The notes: generated by a model not told the origin, from the letters alone. Shown: positions 24,391 to 37,105, counted from the stretch's first letter. The stretch is 64,000 nucleotides of DNA from Ophioderma brevispina (GCA_023653785.1 JAMKCH010007199.1:1-64000); one strand, 5' to 3'. Numbers and translations: made by a program.

Positions 24391-25428
24391 AAAATAACAG
24401 GCTAATATAATTTACGCCTCAACATATTATAAATACATTTTTGTTTCAAATGAATGTCTTTCAGTCAGAAAAATGACACTCTATTATGATAACGAAGTAA
24501 AACATTTATAATAATTTCCGTATGATTTGCAGCCATTTTGATCGGCCCACGAGAAAAATAGAAATCATGATGGTATATAGTACATAGAGTGTCTTGAAAT
24601 AAGTAGCAGTGATGACATAATCACACCTTTTCAGCTATATTCTGTTCAAGAATCCGCTCCAGTTTTTAATCGATCGTTACTGCTTTGCTACTGGAACACA
24701 CTAGATAATCCGATTTTCTGACCAGGAGTACCCTAGACATTCCTGAGACACCTGTTTTTATCAATGACTTTTGAAGTATACAACGTCACCAATGCCGAGC
24801 AACGTCCCAAGCCGAACATGGCGACCTCCATGGGCAACATTAATTAGTTAATATATTGCAGTAGATAATATTTCTTTCAGACAGCAAAACATCTTTTAAA
24901 ACATACTTAAATTAAAAATTAGCCTGTTAGTACACTTAAAAAGGTGCATTTTGTGATTCCAGAACTAATTCTGTTTTATTCATTTTGCACTAAATATCCA
25001 TGAGAAAAGCTTATTCGCAAACTTTTAGTTGATCCTGACCTTGCTGTTTTGTGTTATGAGCACTTGCTTGTTTTCCACAGTCCCATAGGACACTATGCTA
25101 TATTTGTCTGTTTACGGAGAGAAAGTACAAAATTGCGAATTTCTTACAGATATGACCGAATTTGAACGTAGAGTGAGGTAAACATTAATAATAATTAATG
25201 TTAGGTTCAGATGATATAAAAACTCGACTTTTTTAAGGTAAGTCGGGGGGTAACAAGGCTGGGGATCATGAAATGCCCCTTGAAATTACAAGATAGGGAT
25301 GAGTTCTGTTCATGTAGGTACTCTTTGTTTTTTTTTTTTGCGATAAACTCATGTGTAACAAGTTAAAAAGGATTGGAAGTAGAGGTGGGCTATAGAAGGT
25401 CAATGTTTCAGATCATTCGAACACAGGC
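24391..25428. other. no gene recognised
   Basis: AT-rich DNA with one GC-richer patch (24780-24835) containing AACATGGCGACC, which resembles a YY1 site. No frame of interest. Confidence 0.4.
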
Positions 25429-25677
25429 TCATTGATGACTTTAATCACCCTGATCCCACTTTCGAAGAAAAAAATGAAGTGCGAAAAAACGGGGTGCCCC
25501 ATCGACAAAATCCAAAATGGCTGCTAAATTTCAAAATTTGATTTTTGACCATAACTCAATTATTTTTTGTCAATTTGCTTAATTTTGGTGGCAATACCCA
25601 GTTTTGGGGTATAGGATCATTGCGATAACTTTCATCTCACCATGGCCTTTCGTTTGATTGAAAATGCCGTTTTTGGT

Positions 25678-25833
25678 ATAAAATTTGGATTCATTGAGTC
25701 CAATACTCAAATTTATTGGTCAAGCCATGAGTTGAAAAAAATATTGGGCGAGACGAATTCGAGCCCAATATTTTTCAACTCATGGCGAGACCAATAAAAT
25801 TTGGAATGGACGAAAAAAGAATCCAATTTTATC
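25678..25833. repeat. 156-bp near-perfect palindrome
   Basis: Left arm ...TTATTGGTCAAGCCATGAG TTGAAAAAAATATTGGGC and right arm GCCCAATATTTTTCAACTC ATGGCGAGACCAATAAAAT, with only GAGACGAATTCGA between them. Pairing continues outward to AAATTTGGATTC / GAATCCAATTTTAT. A fully extruded hairpin would have ~70-bp arms. Confidence 0.85.
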
Positions 25834-25982
25834 ATTATTATGATTTGAGAATCTTGTTGTCCTATATACTATACACATTTCATTTTAAAATTAGGTACAT
25901 GTACAAGGAACCATAATTATAAGCTATAGAAGATGATGCATGGAATATGCAGAGCAAATAAATACCAATCCCCCCCCCCCCC

Positions 25983-26450
25983 ATAGAACACTATGAAACA
26001 TGAGAAACAGCAAAAGCATGGAACCACCCAAATATGGACACCACTAAAGACATAGAATAATCAAACACCAGGAACCATCAAAGGAGTGGAAGCAGCCAGG
26101 CATTCAAAAAGACCTCAAACAACAGGAACCACCCAACACTGGGAACCACCCAGACATGGAACCACAAAAAAACTACAAACAACAGAATCATGGAACCACC
26201 CAACACTGAGAACTACTCAACTCTGGGAACCACCCAACACTGGGAACTACCCAATACTGGGAACCACCCAACACTGGGAACCACCAAACTCTGGGAACCA
26301 CCCAACACTGGGAACCACCCAACACTGGGAACCACCCAACACTGGGAACCACCCAACACTGGGAACCACCCAACACTGGGAACCACCCAGACATAGAATC
26401 ACCTACTGTGAACAGCAAATACTGGAAACCACCCACAACATGGAAGAAAG
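25983..26450 (+). repeat. 17-bp minisatellite CACCCAACACTGGGAAC
   Basis: The core at 26191-26392 is about 12 head-to-tail copies, grading into degenerate copies on both sides. Because 17 is not a multiple of three and no unit frame has a stop, all + frames and a - frame stay open, producing artefactual repetitive ORFs up to 132 codons. A C-run (about 25970-25982) lies just upstream. Confidence 0.95.
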
Positions 26451-26659
26451 ACTGAACTCACGACCACCCCCACCACCAAAATGAAACATCCTTAAATTGT
26501 CTCAAACCAATCAGTCTGCATGTGCATAAATAATGAGTCCAAAGTGGTGAAAAAAATTGGGCACCCGGTTTTCTGCTGGCATTTGAATGACTCAAACTCT
26601 CATTTTTGGGTCTCTCCATGTGTATATAATCTCGGACGTAAGATTCTCAAAACAATAAT

Positions 26660-27068
26660 ATGCCTAAAATTGAGCTCTGAGGGCGCTTTCCCATAAAATG
26701 CGCATCCAATTGATAATGGCAATTGTAAACATTAAAGTTGAAGAGAGTTTTTATTATGAACACTGGCTGAAAATTTGACTTGCTATGTTTGCTTTTTTAA
26801 AACTGTAGGCTTTTTGATGTCATAAAAATGCTCTCCATTGAAACCACAGGTAAGAAAGTTTGTTGACCCCTTATATTCCAATGAGAGTGTTTTTGTGTTT
26901 TGTCAAATTTTAAATTGATGCTGCAGGAAAATGGTAAGTGTACACAGCTCTAATCTTCAGAAAATGATGAAACAACAATTCTGATGATGCCTCACCAGTT
27001 AAAATCTAAAACTTTTGATATGATTATGTACCTTTTTGGAAAAGCGCCCTCGCAGTCCAATTTTAAGC
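26660..27068. repeat. inverted pair around GAGGGCGCTTT
   Basis: TAAAATTGAGCTCTGAGGGC GCTTT at about 26664-26688 is inverse to AAAGCGCCCTCGCAGTCCAATTTTA at about 27041-27066. It may be the boundary of a smaller element nested in the foldback element, or an inner duplicate of its arm end. Confidence 0.6.
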
Positions 27069-27539
27069 TAAAACTGCCATATCTAGAAAACAAGTCGTGG
27101 TGAGATATAAGTTGCATAGAATGATTCCTTGCATGCCAAAACATGGTATTGCCACAAAAATGAAGGTGATTAACAAAAATATCAAGTTAGAGTCAAAATA
27201 ATGATTTTTGGTAATTTGCGCAGCCTTTTGGATTTTTCTTCCTTTTTCCTTGGTGGTCAACCCCTGGTTTTTTCGCACTTTTTTATTTTTTTTTTTTCTT
27301 CGAAAATGGGATAGCATCATTAAAGTTCTCATTCTATCTATCTAGCCGTGTTTGAGTATCTGAAACTAATTACCCAAATATTGACCCTCTATTGGAAGAA
27401 ATACATTGTGGGAAGAACACTCCACCTCCTCTTGGTGTGGATGGCAAAAAAAAAGCTCAATACCACTAAAATGGAAGTTCTTCATGTTACCTCCACTTTA
27501 ACATACACCATGGAACAAAGGGAGCAATTAGTGATGCTC

Positions 27540-27879
27540 CAGTGCTCGATTTACAAAATAAATTTTACATGCACCAGTGCATGTGGAACAAAAATTTTAC
27601 ATGCTCAAAGTCAAAGTCAATGTTGCATGCACACATATTAACAATAAAATTTAACTCAGCAGTACAACTGATCAATTGTATATCATTCATACAATATCAT
27701 CAAAATATCAACTAAAACACATTCTATTTGGTATTACTTTGTGTCCCAGAAGCTAAAATTGACTAACTTCGGTTCTGCCCTACATGCACAGTGTGCATGT
27801 AGGTTTTCAGAGCTACATGCACCTAGAAGAAAATCCACATGCATCTGTGCATGTGTGCACCCAATTAAATCGAGCACTG
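27540..27879. mobile_element. hAT-like MITE, family CAGTGCTCGATTTA, copy 1
   Basis: It starts CAGTGCTCGATTTA and ends with the exact inverse TAAATCGAGCACTG. The 8-bp duplication TGATGCTC is perfect (27532-27539 and 27880-27887). The interior holds subterminal repeats of ACATGCAC...GTGCATGT, including the palindrome ACATGCACAGTGTGCATGT. A shorter copy is at 49678-49842. Confidence 0.93.
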
Positions 27880-28179
27880 TGATGCTCAAAGGACATCTCA
27901 GTAATTAGGTTTCTGGTTTCTTCTACTTAGATATGCTGGGTAGACCAATTTGGTATCACGCCTAGTTGTGCAAAAACTTCACATCCGGTGTAGGACAAAC
28001 AAACGACTCACAGGACACATCCACTTCATAGGCGATGCGACGATTTGACTCAAAATAAACTATCTATATACAAAGACGTCGATTCATTGGTCAGGATTCA
28101 TCCTTTGAATAATCTGCTCCATTCAGGATAAATCTCCACTCATTTATCTCTACTGTTGGGAGTAGATGTATGTACAAAG

Positions 28180-28723
28180 GGTAGCCCTACCAAAGTCCGA
28201 ATTTACGCAAGTCCAAAAAGATTATCCCATGGATTATCACTTACCGATTTGTTTAGGTGCTTGTAAAACGTACGTGCAAATTAATAAGTGATTTAATAAT
28301 TAGACAAATAGATGACGCTTTTTGATACACTAAATAAATTGACAAATTCAATAAAATTTTGGATATTTATTTTTCAGTAAAGAGGAAAACAAACTGACAA
28401 AAAACAAAACAAATTTGGAAAGTTTAGAAGTTTGAAAGGCCATGAGAAAGTTCAAATATTACTTTTGTAAAGGCCAAAACAAAATAAAATAACACAAGCA
28501 AATGGTTTGGGGAAAAAGTTTGGATGTTGACATTTTTTAACAATCTCGCAATTGTTTTAAAATTTAAAAAGGCCTGTCAAAAATATAACATTTACAATAC
28601 TTATCACTCGGAATTGCCTGTTCAAAATCGATAGTATATCCTTCCGTCTTTGTTGTCAACAATCGGTTAAGTAGCAGAGTACGCCTTCGGACTTAAACAA
28701 ATTCGGACTTTGGTAGGAATGCA
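28180..28723. mobile_element. hAT-like 544-bp element
   Basis: The 8-bp duplication GTACAAAG is perfect (28172-28179, 28724-28731). The TIRs share CCTACCAAAGTCCGAATTT then AAGTCC, with the outermost few bases diverged (GGTAGC versus TGCATT). The interior is AT-rich and non-coding. Confidence 0.85.
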
Positions 28724-28731
28724 GTACAAAG

Positions 28732-29486
28732 CTTCCAGGAGTTTTCCTTTCAGCTCAATTAGTGTTCATGTCAAAAAAGAATTTGTTGTATGTAGAACTT
28801 AGAAGGGGTACACTCTTACTTTTTCACAGAAAACCCTTTGACATGCATGGGGCCTTATTTTCTACCAGGTCCAGAAGTTTGCCCCTTTTCCTGACAACTG
28901 GCTTAAAATGTGCACAAGGCCTACATACCTTTGATAAACTGTATATTTTTAGCATTTACCAATACAATTAAAAATGTTTGTTCTACCAGAATGACCCTTA
29001 GAAATGGGTAAGCGTTTTGACCCCTCAGCCGCACCCCACCAAAACCCAAATCCAAGTATCCCCCACCCCTGACTATTTCCCCCTTTTTCAACATCATCAA
29101 CATACTCTTGCAGGGCAGCCTTGCTATAAAATGTGCACATTTTGAAGACTGCTCCACATTTACATTACAGTATTGACAATTGGCAATAATGGATCAACCA
29201 ACCTCAAGTAAGTGCTTATGGGGCCTCACTAAGAGATTCTAGGGGACAAAGCTTGACTGAGGTAAGCCGTCACTTCGCTCTCTCCCTGCATTCTCAGGAA
29301 TGACAGGTTACAAATTACAGTATGGTTTATGATTAGTTCTTAAGTTTTATAATTGGATAAATAAATAAAGAGGCCAATGTTGTAAGAACAGTTTTTGGCC
29401 TGTGAGGCGTCTGTTACGCAAACTCTAAAAGGCTCAGAATCAAGGCACCAGTTTGTCAATCGAAGGGAAAGCAAAAGCCGAAAGTA
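28732..29486. other. no gene recognised
   Basis: Short chance frames only. Confidence 0.4.
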
Positions 29487-29691
29487 TGTATAGCGGGAAA
29501 TTTTGGCAGGGTGGACTTTTGTGCTTTTCGCGTTCATGCAACTACCTCAAATTTTCTGCGAAAATGTTATTTTTTTACAGACTTAAGTGTTTAAACTGAA
29601 TTGTGTGAGATAAAACCTACTGAAATGTCCAAAAACTGTGGTAAAATGCGACAAAAAAAACATTAAACCCAGTGAAATATCTCGCTATACA
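29487..29691. mobile_element. 205-bp MITE, TIR TGTATAGCG
   Basis: Left TGTATAGCGGGAAATTTTG and right ...AAATATCTCGCTATACA are inverse, flanked by GTA on both sides. Inner words (CTTTTCGCG / TGTCGCATTTT) continue the weak inverse match. Confidence 0.65.
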
Positions 29692-31369
29692 GTAGCAAGC
29701 AGCACCTGGCGGTTTTCAAAGTAGGTTTTATTCTATCTCGTTATTCCCAACAAATTGGAAATGCATAGCTGTGCCTGTTTTTAAATTAAACCCTTTAACT
29801 TGGCAAAAACACAATCAAAAACAGAAGACGAAAGACTAAGAAAAAAGCAAGGGATTTTTTTACAGATTAAGACTACAAGCAAAGAGAAGAGATTGAGGCA
29901 TTAGATTCGCATTATGAGAGGCCCAATGGGGAATCACAGGTAAGATTAGGACACCATGCTTTCGCACACACACACACACACAAAATCCTTACAATTCTAT
30001 AAATTTGTAATGTATGGTCGACCCATATTGAAGCCAAGCCTCAAATAACGGGCGCAAGGGCGCAAATTTGCCGCATAAATTTTAATTAATAAAGCCTGCA
30101 AATGCGCCTGGGAACGGCGAAAACAATAGTAGCCAGGGGCAAAGGTTACATTGTAAAAATGCGCCCGTGAGCTGAATAATTCAACGCGAAAACTTATAAA
30201 AAATTGCCGTGATATTTATTAGTGCCGATTGCATAATGGTATAAAACCTGTCTTGAGGATTCAGTGAGTGCATTTTTTGGCTTTCCCGCGTTCCGGCGCC
30301 GTCTCAGCTGATGAGAGTAGTAATATTTTTCATTAACCTTTCAATGAGAATAACATGAAGTGATTATGCGGTCATCAAGGGTGTACTGGATCGATCGGGG
30401 TACTTATAAATCTGACATATAATTGAGTAATCGGTTCTGAACGGTGGTCGAGAAAAGAACTCTGAAAATGCAGATTCTACTTGCTGATGAAACGTTTGCT
30501 AGCAGTGCTAGAAAGGAGTAAATTTTGTAAAACACGTGTCGCTTTCATGATAAAAAAATATAAAATTAATGCTACATACAATTGTTAGATAAAAAGACTT
30601 GAACGGAATGTATCGGCAACATCAACGGAATAAATTAATATAATTATATAAACTAACCAATCAGGGCACATATTAGCATTATTGACAACATTATTGACCG
30701 TAGCCCGCCTATTTTGTAGAAACGGCTTCCCGGTCAAGACAAACTGACCCAAAAATGGTGTCAAATTTGACCGGGAGGCGCGCGCGCGGGCGGGTTAGAA
30801 TTTTGAATGGAAAACGCACTTTAGAATTTAACGTACGGTTCAGTTCAGAATATTTCACAGAAAGCTTGTCTGTGCACATTCAAGCAGTTTATAACATATT
30901 TCTGATTTCGGACAAAATACGCATGCAGTCTATGAGCCTTATTTAAAGTTAGTGCACGGTCCCAATTACTACAAATGCGCTGTCTGGAGAGGTTGAGTAG
31001 CCGAATTTGACCACCATCGATAGGTGCGTGGTGGGTTAACGTGGTGTTACATTGGCATGGCGACTCGACAAAGGTTGGGTTTGCAACTTATGGTACAAAG
31101 GGTTTTCATAAAAAGGGTGGGTTAAAATAAAGTCACTAGTGTTAATGATGAAACTCAGTTGACAAGGTGAACTAGGAACTGTATTTTAAATTTATTCACT
31201 ACTTTATTGTCATTCATGGAACACGGCCCACTGAACTTGTTAGTTTGAGTTGATTGTGCATTTGCACACAATTCACAACTTCTTTCAAGAATAAGCATCC
31301 GATTGTATTGTGTAGACAAAATGAGAAGCTTGAAATGTTAGGTAATTATGGGCGGGGTACAGGAGTCGG
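29692..31369. other. no gene recognised; CA microsatellite and CpG-rich patches
   Basis: A (CA)8 run is at about 29966-29982. At 30040-30310 there is a CpG-richer region with ACGGGCGCA on one side and its inverse near 30170, possibly an old element. A GCGCGCGCGGGCGGG patch lies at 30778-30792. No gene signal. Confidence 0.45.
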
Positions 31370-31545
31370 TGGAATAAAAAGGGTGCTAGTGTTAAAAAGG
31401 GTGGGGTACCAGATGAGGTTCTGCTGGTAAAAAGGGTGCCGTATGGTAAAAGGGGGTACCAGAGGCTGCGGGGGGATGGTAAAAAGGGTGTTTGGTAAAA
31501 AGGGTGCTTTGATAAAAGGGTGGGGCAAGGGTGGGGTTGGGACCC
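31370..31545 (+). repeat. degenerate tandem repeat GGTAAAAAGGGTG
   Basis: About eight imperfect copies of a 13-25 bp unit built on TGGTAAAAAGGGTG with GGGGTACCAG variants. A lone copy lies at about 31108. Confidence 0.8.
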
Positions 31546-32507
31546 CCCTCCACAGTGCAGGTGTGCGCATGTGTAAATCAATTAAAAGTTTTTGCTGCAA
31601 AAATTGGCATTTAAACTTAGTTCATAAATTTTTTTGTCTTATGCATAAATAGTATTAAAATACTTTTAAAATATTTCAATTTCGTAAATTAATCAGTGCT
31701 ATATTTTTGCAAATATATATGAAAATTGACCATGTAGAACATGTGATAAGGACATGGATAAGTTTTTTAACGTCCACTATGTACAAAAGAATCGGACTCT
31801 GGCAACATTTCAACTGCTTATAACTCCTAAACGAAAGCACTTTTGAAAAATAAGCCTAAAACAAAACACCATTAATGATTTGGACATTTTCAAGTGTCGA
31901 TCATTGTCATAGAAAATCTTTTGCCTTATGTTCATATAACCAATTATAAATAGGTCTTCAAACAAATCCCGATCAGTGACCAATGGTCAATGACATGGGA
32001 CAATGGCAGTACACTGTACACCCTCACTTGCCTGTAAAGTACTACTGCCCCTATACCTGAGTAGATAGGGGTTCTGGTTCAAGAAACACATTCAGGCACT
32101 CCGCTCAGGTGGCCATGGTGCTTAAGTGACTGCAGTGACCAATAATAGGTCCGCAGGATGTAGTGATAGGAGGCTGTAAGTCACCAAGAATACTGGATTT
32201 AAGGCGGGCTCCTGGACGGTCCAACTAAGGCCTGAGATGTGATAATGGTAGTAAACTTACGCAAAGTAAATGTGTATCCAAATGGATAGTGTTAAATTGT
32301 CTAATGTATTAAGGTAAGGTTATGTAAACAGGGACTGGAGGTCAATCAAAATATCATGGACTATTGTATTTGATTTTGAAATGGCACCCTGGTTATAAGG
32401 AAAATGCCCCTGGTTCCTGCCTATTCCCAGGGATCCAGGAGCAACTTTTTAACAAAAATTGCCCCTAGTTGCCAGCTGGCTTATTTTGAGGCGTGCTTGA
32501 AGCTTTA
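31546..32507. other. no gene recognised; possible worn repeat at 32010-32290
   Basis: 32010-32290 is GC-richer than its surroundings, contains GGTTCTGGTTCAAGAA, a weak B-box-like word, and may be an old SINE. At 32395-32480 CCAGGAGCAA...AATTGCCCCT resembles the interior of the hAT-like MITE at 44327. Confidence 0.35.
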
Positions 32508-33041
32508 AAAGCGGCACTGGCACATTTTCACAAATATGAAATTTCTTCAATTTGCTCTCGAAATGATAGTCTACCATTGGGAAGAATACATTTTTACACA
32601 ATAAAAATTACAGTACTCAAAATGGATAAGGACGTTAAGCGGATAAAGAACTTCATCCAAGTAATTTAAGCCTAACTTAAGTGTTCATAACTTTAATAAC
32701 AAATGGGTATATTTACATGGGTATCATAGACTAGTACTCATTTGATATTAAACCACAAAAGGTCGCAGACCGGTCAAATATGGTGCATGTCGTGGGAAAA
32801 ACTACATCCCGCGTTCGTTTTCTTGTGTTAAACGCCATTTTAGTCGTGTGCCTGAATTAATTGTCGCCGGCCGACATTAATATAAAATCGCCTGTTACCC
32901 ATAAGGGACGCTGATTTGGTCTTAACTTTTCAGGTGAGGCTAATGCATATAAAAAGCTTTACATATGATGCAAAACTATCAATTTTGCAAAATCTTGAGG
33001 GTGCACGACTGCACGATTTTTCAAATGTGCCAGTGTCTCTT
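32508..33041. mobile_element. TA-flanked MITE, TIR AAGCGGCACTGGCACATTT
   Basis: Left AAAGCGGCACTGGCACATTT and right AAATGTGCCAGTGTCTCTT are inverse, with TA on both sides (32506-32507, 33042-33043). An end fragment of the same family lies at about 48130-48253 in inverse orientation. The interior is non-coding. Confidence 0.8.
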
Positions 33042-33500
33042 TAAGATGCAAGGTTGTAACATTGAGAGGGAAACATTACGGCGTCCTTAAAATTTCACGG
33101 GGGGAAGAATTGACACAAATACAACTTCTTTCTGATACCCAAATTTCAAATTGATGGAGCAAAGTGGTGGTGGGGTGGAGGACAAGGTGTGATCGGTCAC
33201 CCATTATGTTTTAGTTCATCATCCAGAACGCTTTCTGCATTTGTGCAGTTTTTTATCAAATAAAACGTCCCCAAAAGTTTGCCAAGATAGGCCTATAATT
33301 TGGTTCGATAATTTGCGGACAGATGTTTGTATTACATGTATGGTGGCGAGATTGCTTTTTTTAACACATGGAACAAGTAACGGACTGCAGTGTCAGCACC
33401 GACGCTCTTTTCTATGGAAAAAAGGGGGGACAAAGTGGAAATTCGGGGGGGGGGGAAAGTAAAATTAAGAGGGGGGTGAAATTCTTCTTTGGGGGGGGGA
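33042..33500. other. no gene recognised; G-rich tail
   Basis: Ends in a G-rich stretch (about 33424-33499) with several G8-G11 runs, directly before the duplication. Confidence 0.45.
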
Positions 33501-34671
33501 AAAATATTATCAATTTGAAATTTTTAACAAAAATTGCAGATTTTGCCAAATTTGTTAACAGTTTCACTCGTTCCCCTGTTTCCCCTCCAAAAGAAGTCTG
33601 GTGCAACCACCACTGTAGGAGCTTATTTCCAAATACCTGGAGTGTAGATGATGCTTTGTTTCCATGTGATCATTATTCAGCAATAATGGTCCTTGGGTCT
33701 ATGTGTTGCAATTTCTGTCCAAACAACATTTCTAGCAAGATTACATCAGTGGTTCCAATGTCATTAATCTGTATTTTTCTCTTTATATGTTACTTGGATC
33801 ATTTTATACTGAGGTTTACTGTGTACCCGGTTCCCATCCAAGGAAAAAATTGCCATCTTAAAGATAGCCAGTATTCACTATCAGCCATCCAACCACATCT
33901 GTTGACTTCCCCTAGATCAGTGCTTCTCAAAGGAAAATAAAATCTAAACTTTATTGAAGGGTTAATTTGGGAGAAAATTCTGGTTATGGATCACAAAATG
34001 CTCCTTTAACAAAAAGCTATGAGCTTACTTTTGCACCTGTTGTGAGAATTTCTCTAGACATGATATCACTTCTTGAGCATTCTATCTACAAAAAAAAAAA
34101 AAAAAAAAAGAGCAAAATATCAAAAATTTTGAAATTTTTAACCAAAATCACAGATTTTTGCCAAATTTGTTAAAAGTTTCACTCTTTCCCCCTGTTTTCC
34201 CCTCCAAAAAGAAGTCTAGTGCAACCACCACTGTAGGAGCTTATTTCCAAAATACCTGTAGTATAGATTATGATGTTTTATTTCCATGTGATCATATCAG
34301 CAATAATGGTCCTTAGGTCTATGTGTTGCAATTTCTGTCAATACCAACATTTCTAGCATGATTAGATCAGTGGTTCCAAATAAAAGACATTAAGCCATAT
34401 TATTCTCTTTATATGTTACACAGATCATTTTATACTGAAAGTTTACTGTGTACCCGGTTCCCATCCAAGGAAACCACATCTGATGACTCCCCCTAGATCA
34501 GTGCTTCTCAAAGGAAAATAAAATCTAAACTTTGTTCAAGGGTTAATTTGGGAGACAATTCTGGTCGTGGATCACAAAATGCTCCTTTAACCAAAAGCTA
34601 TGAGCTTACTTTTGCACCTGTTGTGAGAATTTCTCTAGACATGATATCACTTCTTGAGCATTCTATCTACA
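33501..34671 (+). repeat. ~0.6-kb tandem duplication, two diverged copies
   Basis: Copy 1 is about 33501-34090 and copy 2 about 34113-34671, separated by an A-run. They share CAACCACCACTGTAGGAGC, GATCATTTTATACTG and GAGCATTCTATCTACA in the same order with scattered substitutions and indels. Copy 1 has an extra segment near 33848-33890. Substitutions ignore the 190-codon frame of copy 1, so that frame is not under coding constraint. Confidence 0.9.
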
Positions 34672-34672
34672 A

Positions 34673-35478
34673 TGTACATGTACTATTTTCTTTTCAATTT
34701 TAGATAATATTTGGAGCAATATTTAACTTGAAGATGTTGGCTCACCTTTCAAAGAGAAATGCCCAGAAATGGAGCCATATTCACTATGAGCTAGTAATTT
34801 TAATCTCAATTCCCTTGCCACAGTCCAGTAGCTTTCATTCACCAATGTATTTAGAAAATACACCCCCTGGTTTTGGGGTATGATATGATACCCACATCAC
34901 ACAAGGTCAGTTCATGTCAATGTATGTACAAGTACAACCCACTGAACTGTGTCCTTGGTGGATGAGCATATTGTAAACTCATAGTGATTGAACTGAGCCT
35001 GGCCAACCAGGAAATTGTACAAAGCTCAAACCTATTTTGTTAAGATTCGACAAAGGTCCTAAAGGATTTCAAAATTCATACACTCGAGGGCTGATATTGA
35101 CCAACATTCATACCTAAAACAGCATTTATGCACCTTTTCCCCCAATTCATTATGTTCTCAACTTCAATTTGTCTACAAAGATGCTACTTATTTTTATCAG
35201 AACAAATATTAAAAAGAAATCACTTCAGGAGGGCCTCCGAAAGCACACACCTTTCTATCCTATGTCCATTTGCCAATCGCACACAACATTCTCCCCAGCC
35301 TCAAGTGGAAGTAGCAGCTAGCATTAATAGTAGGCACGCTTTTATGCAGGGTACACACGTCTTCGTTTACCAGTGTGCGTGCCTGGACTGGGAAAACGCC
35401 AATGTCTTATTATTGAATGTATGTGCTTTTGCAAAAGGTCAGGAGGAAAAGGAGAAAAGGAAGAAAAAGAAAAAAAAA
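34673..35478. other. no gene recognised
   Basis: Ends in an A/G-rich tract (35440-35478) at the start of the next duplication. The 166-codon + frame at 35128-35628 crosses that boundary and is unlikely to be real. Confidence 0.45.
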
Positions 35479-37105
35479 TATCTCATCATCTTGGTTTCTT
35501 GTAGATTTCCTCTGGGACTGGCCTCAATATTTCTGGACAAGCAAATTGACGATCTTCAATTTGTAGTATTTGATATTTTCACTCTCTTTATAAAGCACTC
35601 GCCTCTTTCATTACATTGTCGATTCTGATAGTGGGCAGGCAACTTGCTGAAAGTGTTGTAAATTATAAGACACATTTTGAACTATTAAACTTAAATGTAC
35701 ATTCATGAACAAAAATACCTAGGTAAGTTATAATTGAATATTTAAAGTAATCTGTGTAATATAGGCTTGTTATGACGTTTCGTGTACGCCTAGTCCGAAA
35801 ATACCTTCAAACACAAAATAAATGAGCCTTGGGAACAAGTGATTTTCTGAATTAATATAAATAAACAGGTTTTAATGATTTATTGATTTGGTTCAGAATT
35901 TGGTATACATCCAACACATTACATTAAATCAAAAATTACACAATTACACACAATTTATAACTGTTACTTAATGTTCAAAAGAGGCGATGCAGTTCAACGA
36001 GGATATGTCCTCTCAGCGAGACTCCAAAATAACAGCGATCAACGTTCATACAAAACTCCTCCAGTATTCTAGTACAAGGGATCTTTCTCAGTCCGAGGTA
36101 ATCTGTCCAGCGTTCAAGACGACCAAGGTTAATTAAGTCCTCGACGATAAGAAATCCACAGTATATCAGTTCAATATAATCACACGATTTTATCTGTCCA
36201 CACAAAAAAAAAAAAAAAAAAAAATTTTGCGAATCTATTTTGATTCCCTGCACTTTCGGCTTCAAAGACGAAGGTAGAATACTTACAGCACTCTGCTCAC
36301 ATGGAATTGAAAAATCTATAAAATCTGGCACTGTGTGTGAAGCCATAATAATGCTACAATTATGTAGATAAACTAAGTACCTTCTAGCTACCTGAGTGGA
36401 TGCTGGCAGAGAGTCCTTCGAGTGATAGTATTGAACTTACTTCACAGATAAATTCCCCTTTCTAACATAATCATTACATCATTATGAGGCATAAACCTAA
36501 CCTTACACTAGCTGACAATCGATTATCACCCCGAATTACATCACTTCCTATATATAACTCTATGGGAATCCCAGATCTTGCAATGTCTTGATCTCTTAAA
36601 AGCATCAACAAGCGGACTCAGTTACTAAGTTTACATCTTGGGGAATTCCCCACTCCCTATTGTGCAATCTAACAGGTGCACTTAGCAAAACCTCTTGGGG
36701 AATCCCCTTTTCCTCTTTATAGTAAACAAATACTTTTCCCGTGAGAAATCTTTTCTCCAAATAAAATGAGAAAAGACTATTTTAATCAAAATTTTGAGGG
36801 TTAAATATAACAGCATATAAGGGCTTATTTCACGATAAGCGCTCACTTGAAGTACGGTATTCATCACATGGTTTACTGTAATAGGGAGATTATGCAATGG
36901 GGTTCGCTATTTAAATCAATGGGAGCCAAAAAACCCCCAATAGTCCGGCAGCGGGAAGCCTGATTTTGGCATGAGATCAAAATCTCTGATAAAGTATTTT
37001 TTTCAGCTGATTATATCTTCTGAAAGGGTATACAATGGAACCAAGGTGGGTGTAAAATTGCAACCCTTGGGCAATTTGAGAAATCCAAGATGGCCGCCAT
37101 TGGGC

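Larger units (their letters stand above)
25429..27336. mobile_element. 1.9-kb foldback element with ~260-bp inverted arms
   Basis: The left arm (25429-25690) and right arm (27055-27336) are inverse over their whole length at moderate identity. Matching words include TTTCGAAGAAAAAAA, AAGTGCGAAAAAAC, AAAATCCAAAA.GGCTGC, TTTTGTGGCAATACC.GTTTTGG, and ATCTCACCA..G. The centre holds another palindrome, a 17-bp minisatellite and a further inverted pair. No protein is encoded. Long arms with a variable repetitive centre fit foldback transposons. Confidence 0.75.

Noticed and set aside
26086..26484. 132-codon frame rich in GTTQHWEPP
   Set aside because: It is a translation of the 17-bp minisatellite, which is open in every plus frame.
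33368..33940. 190-codon plus-strand open frame
   Set aside because: It begins in a G-rich tract and continues into a duplicated segment whose second copy has frame-breaking indels, so there is no coding constraint.
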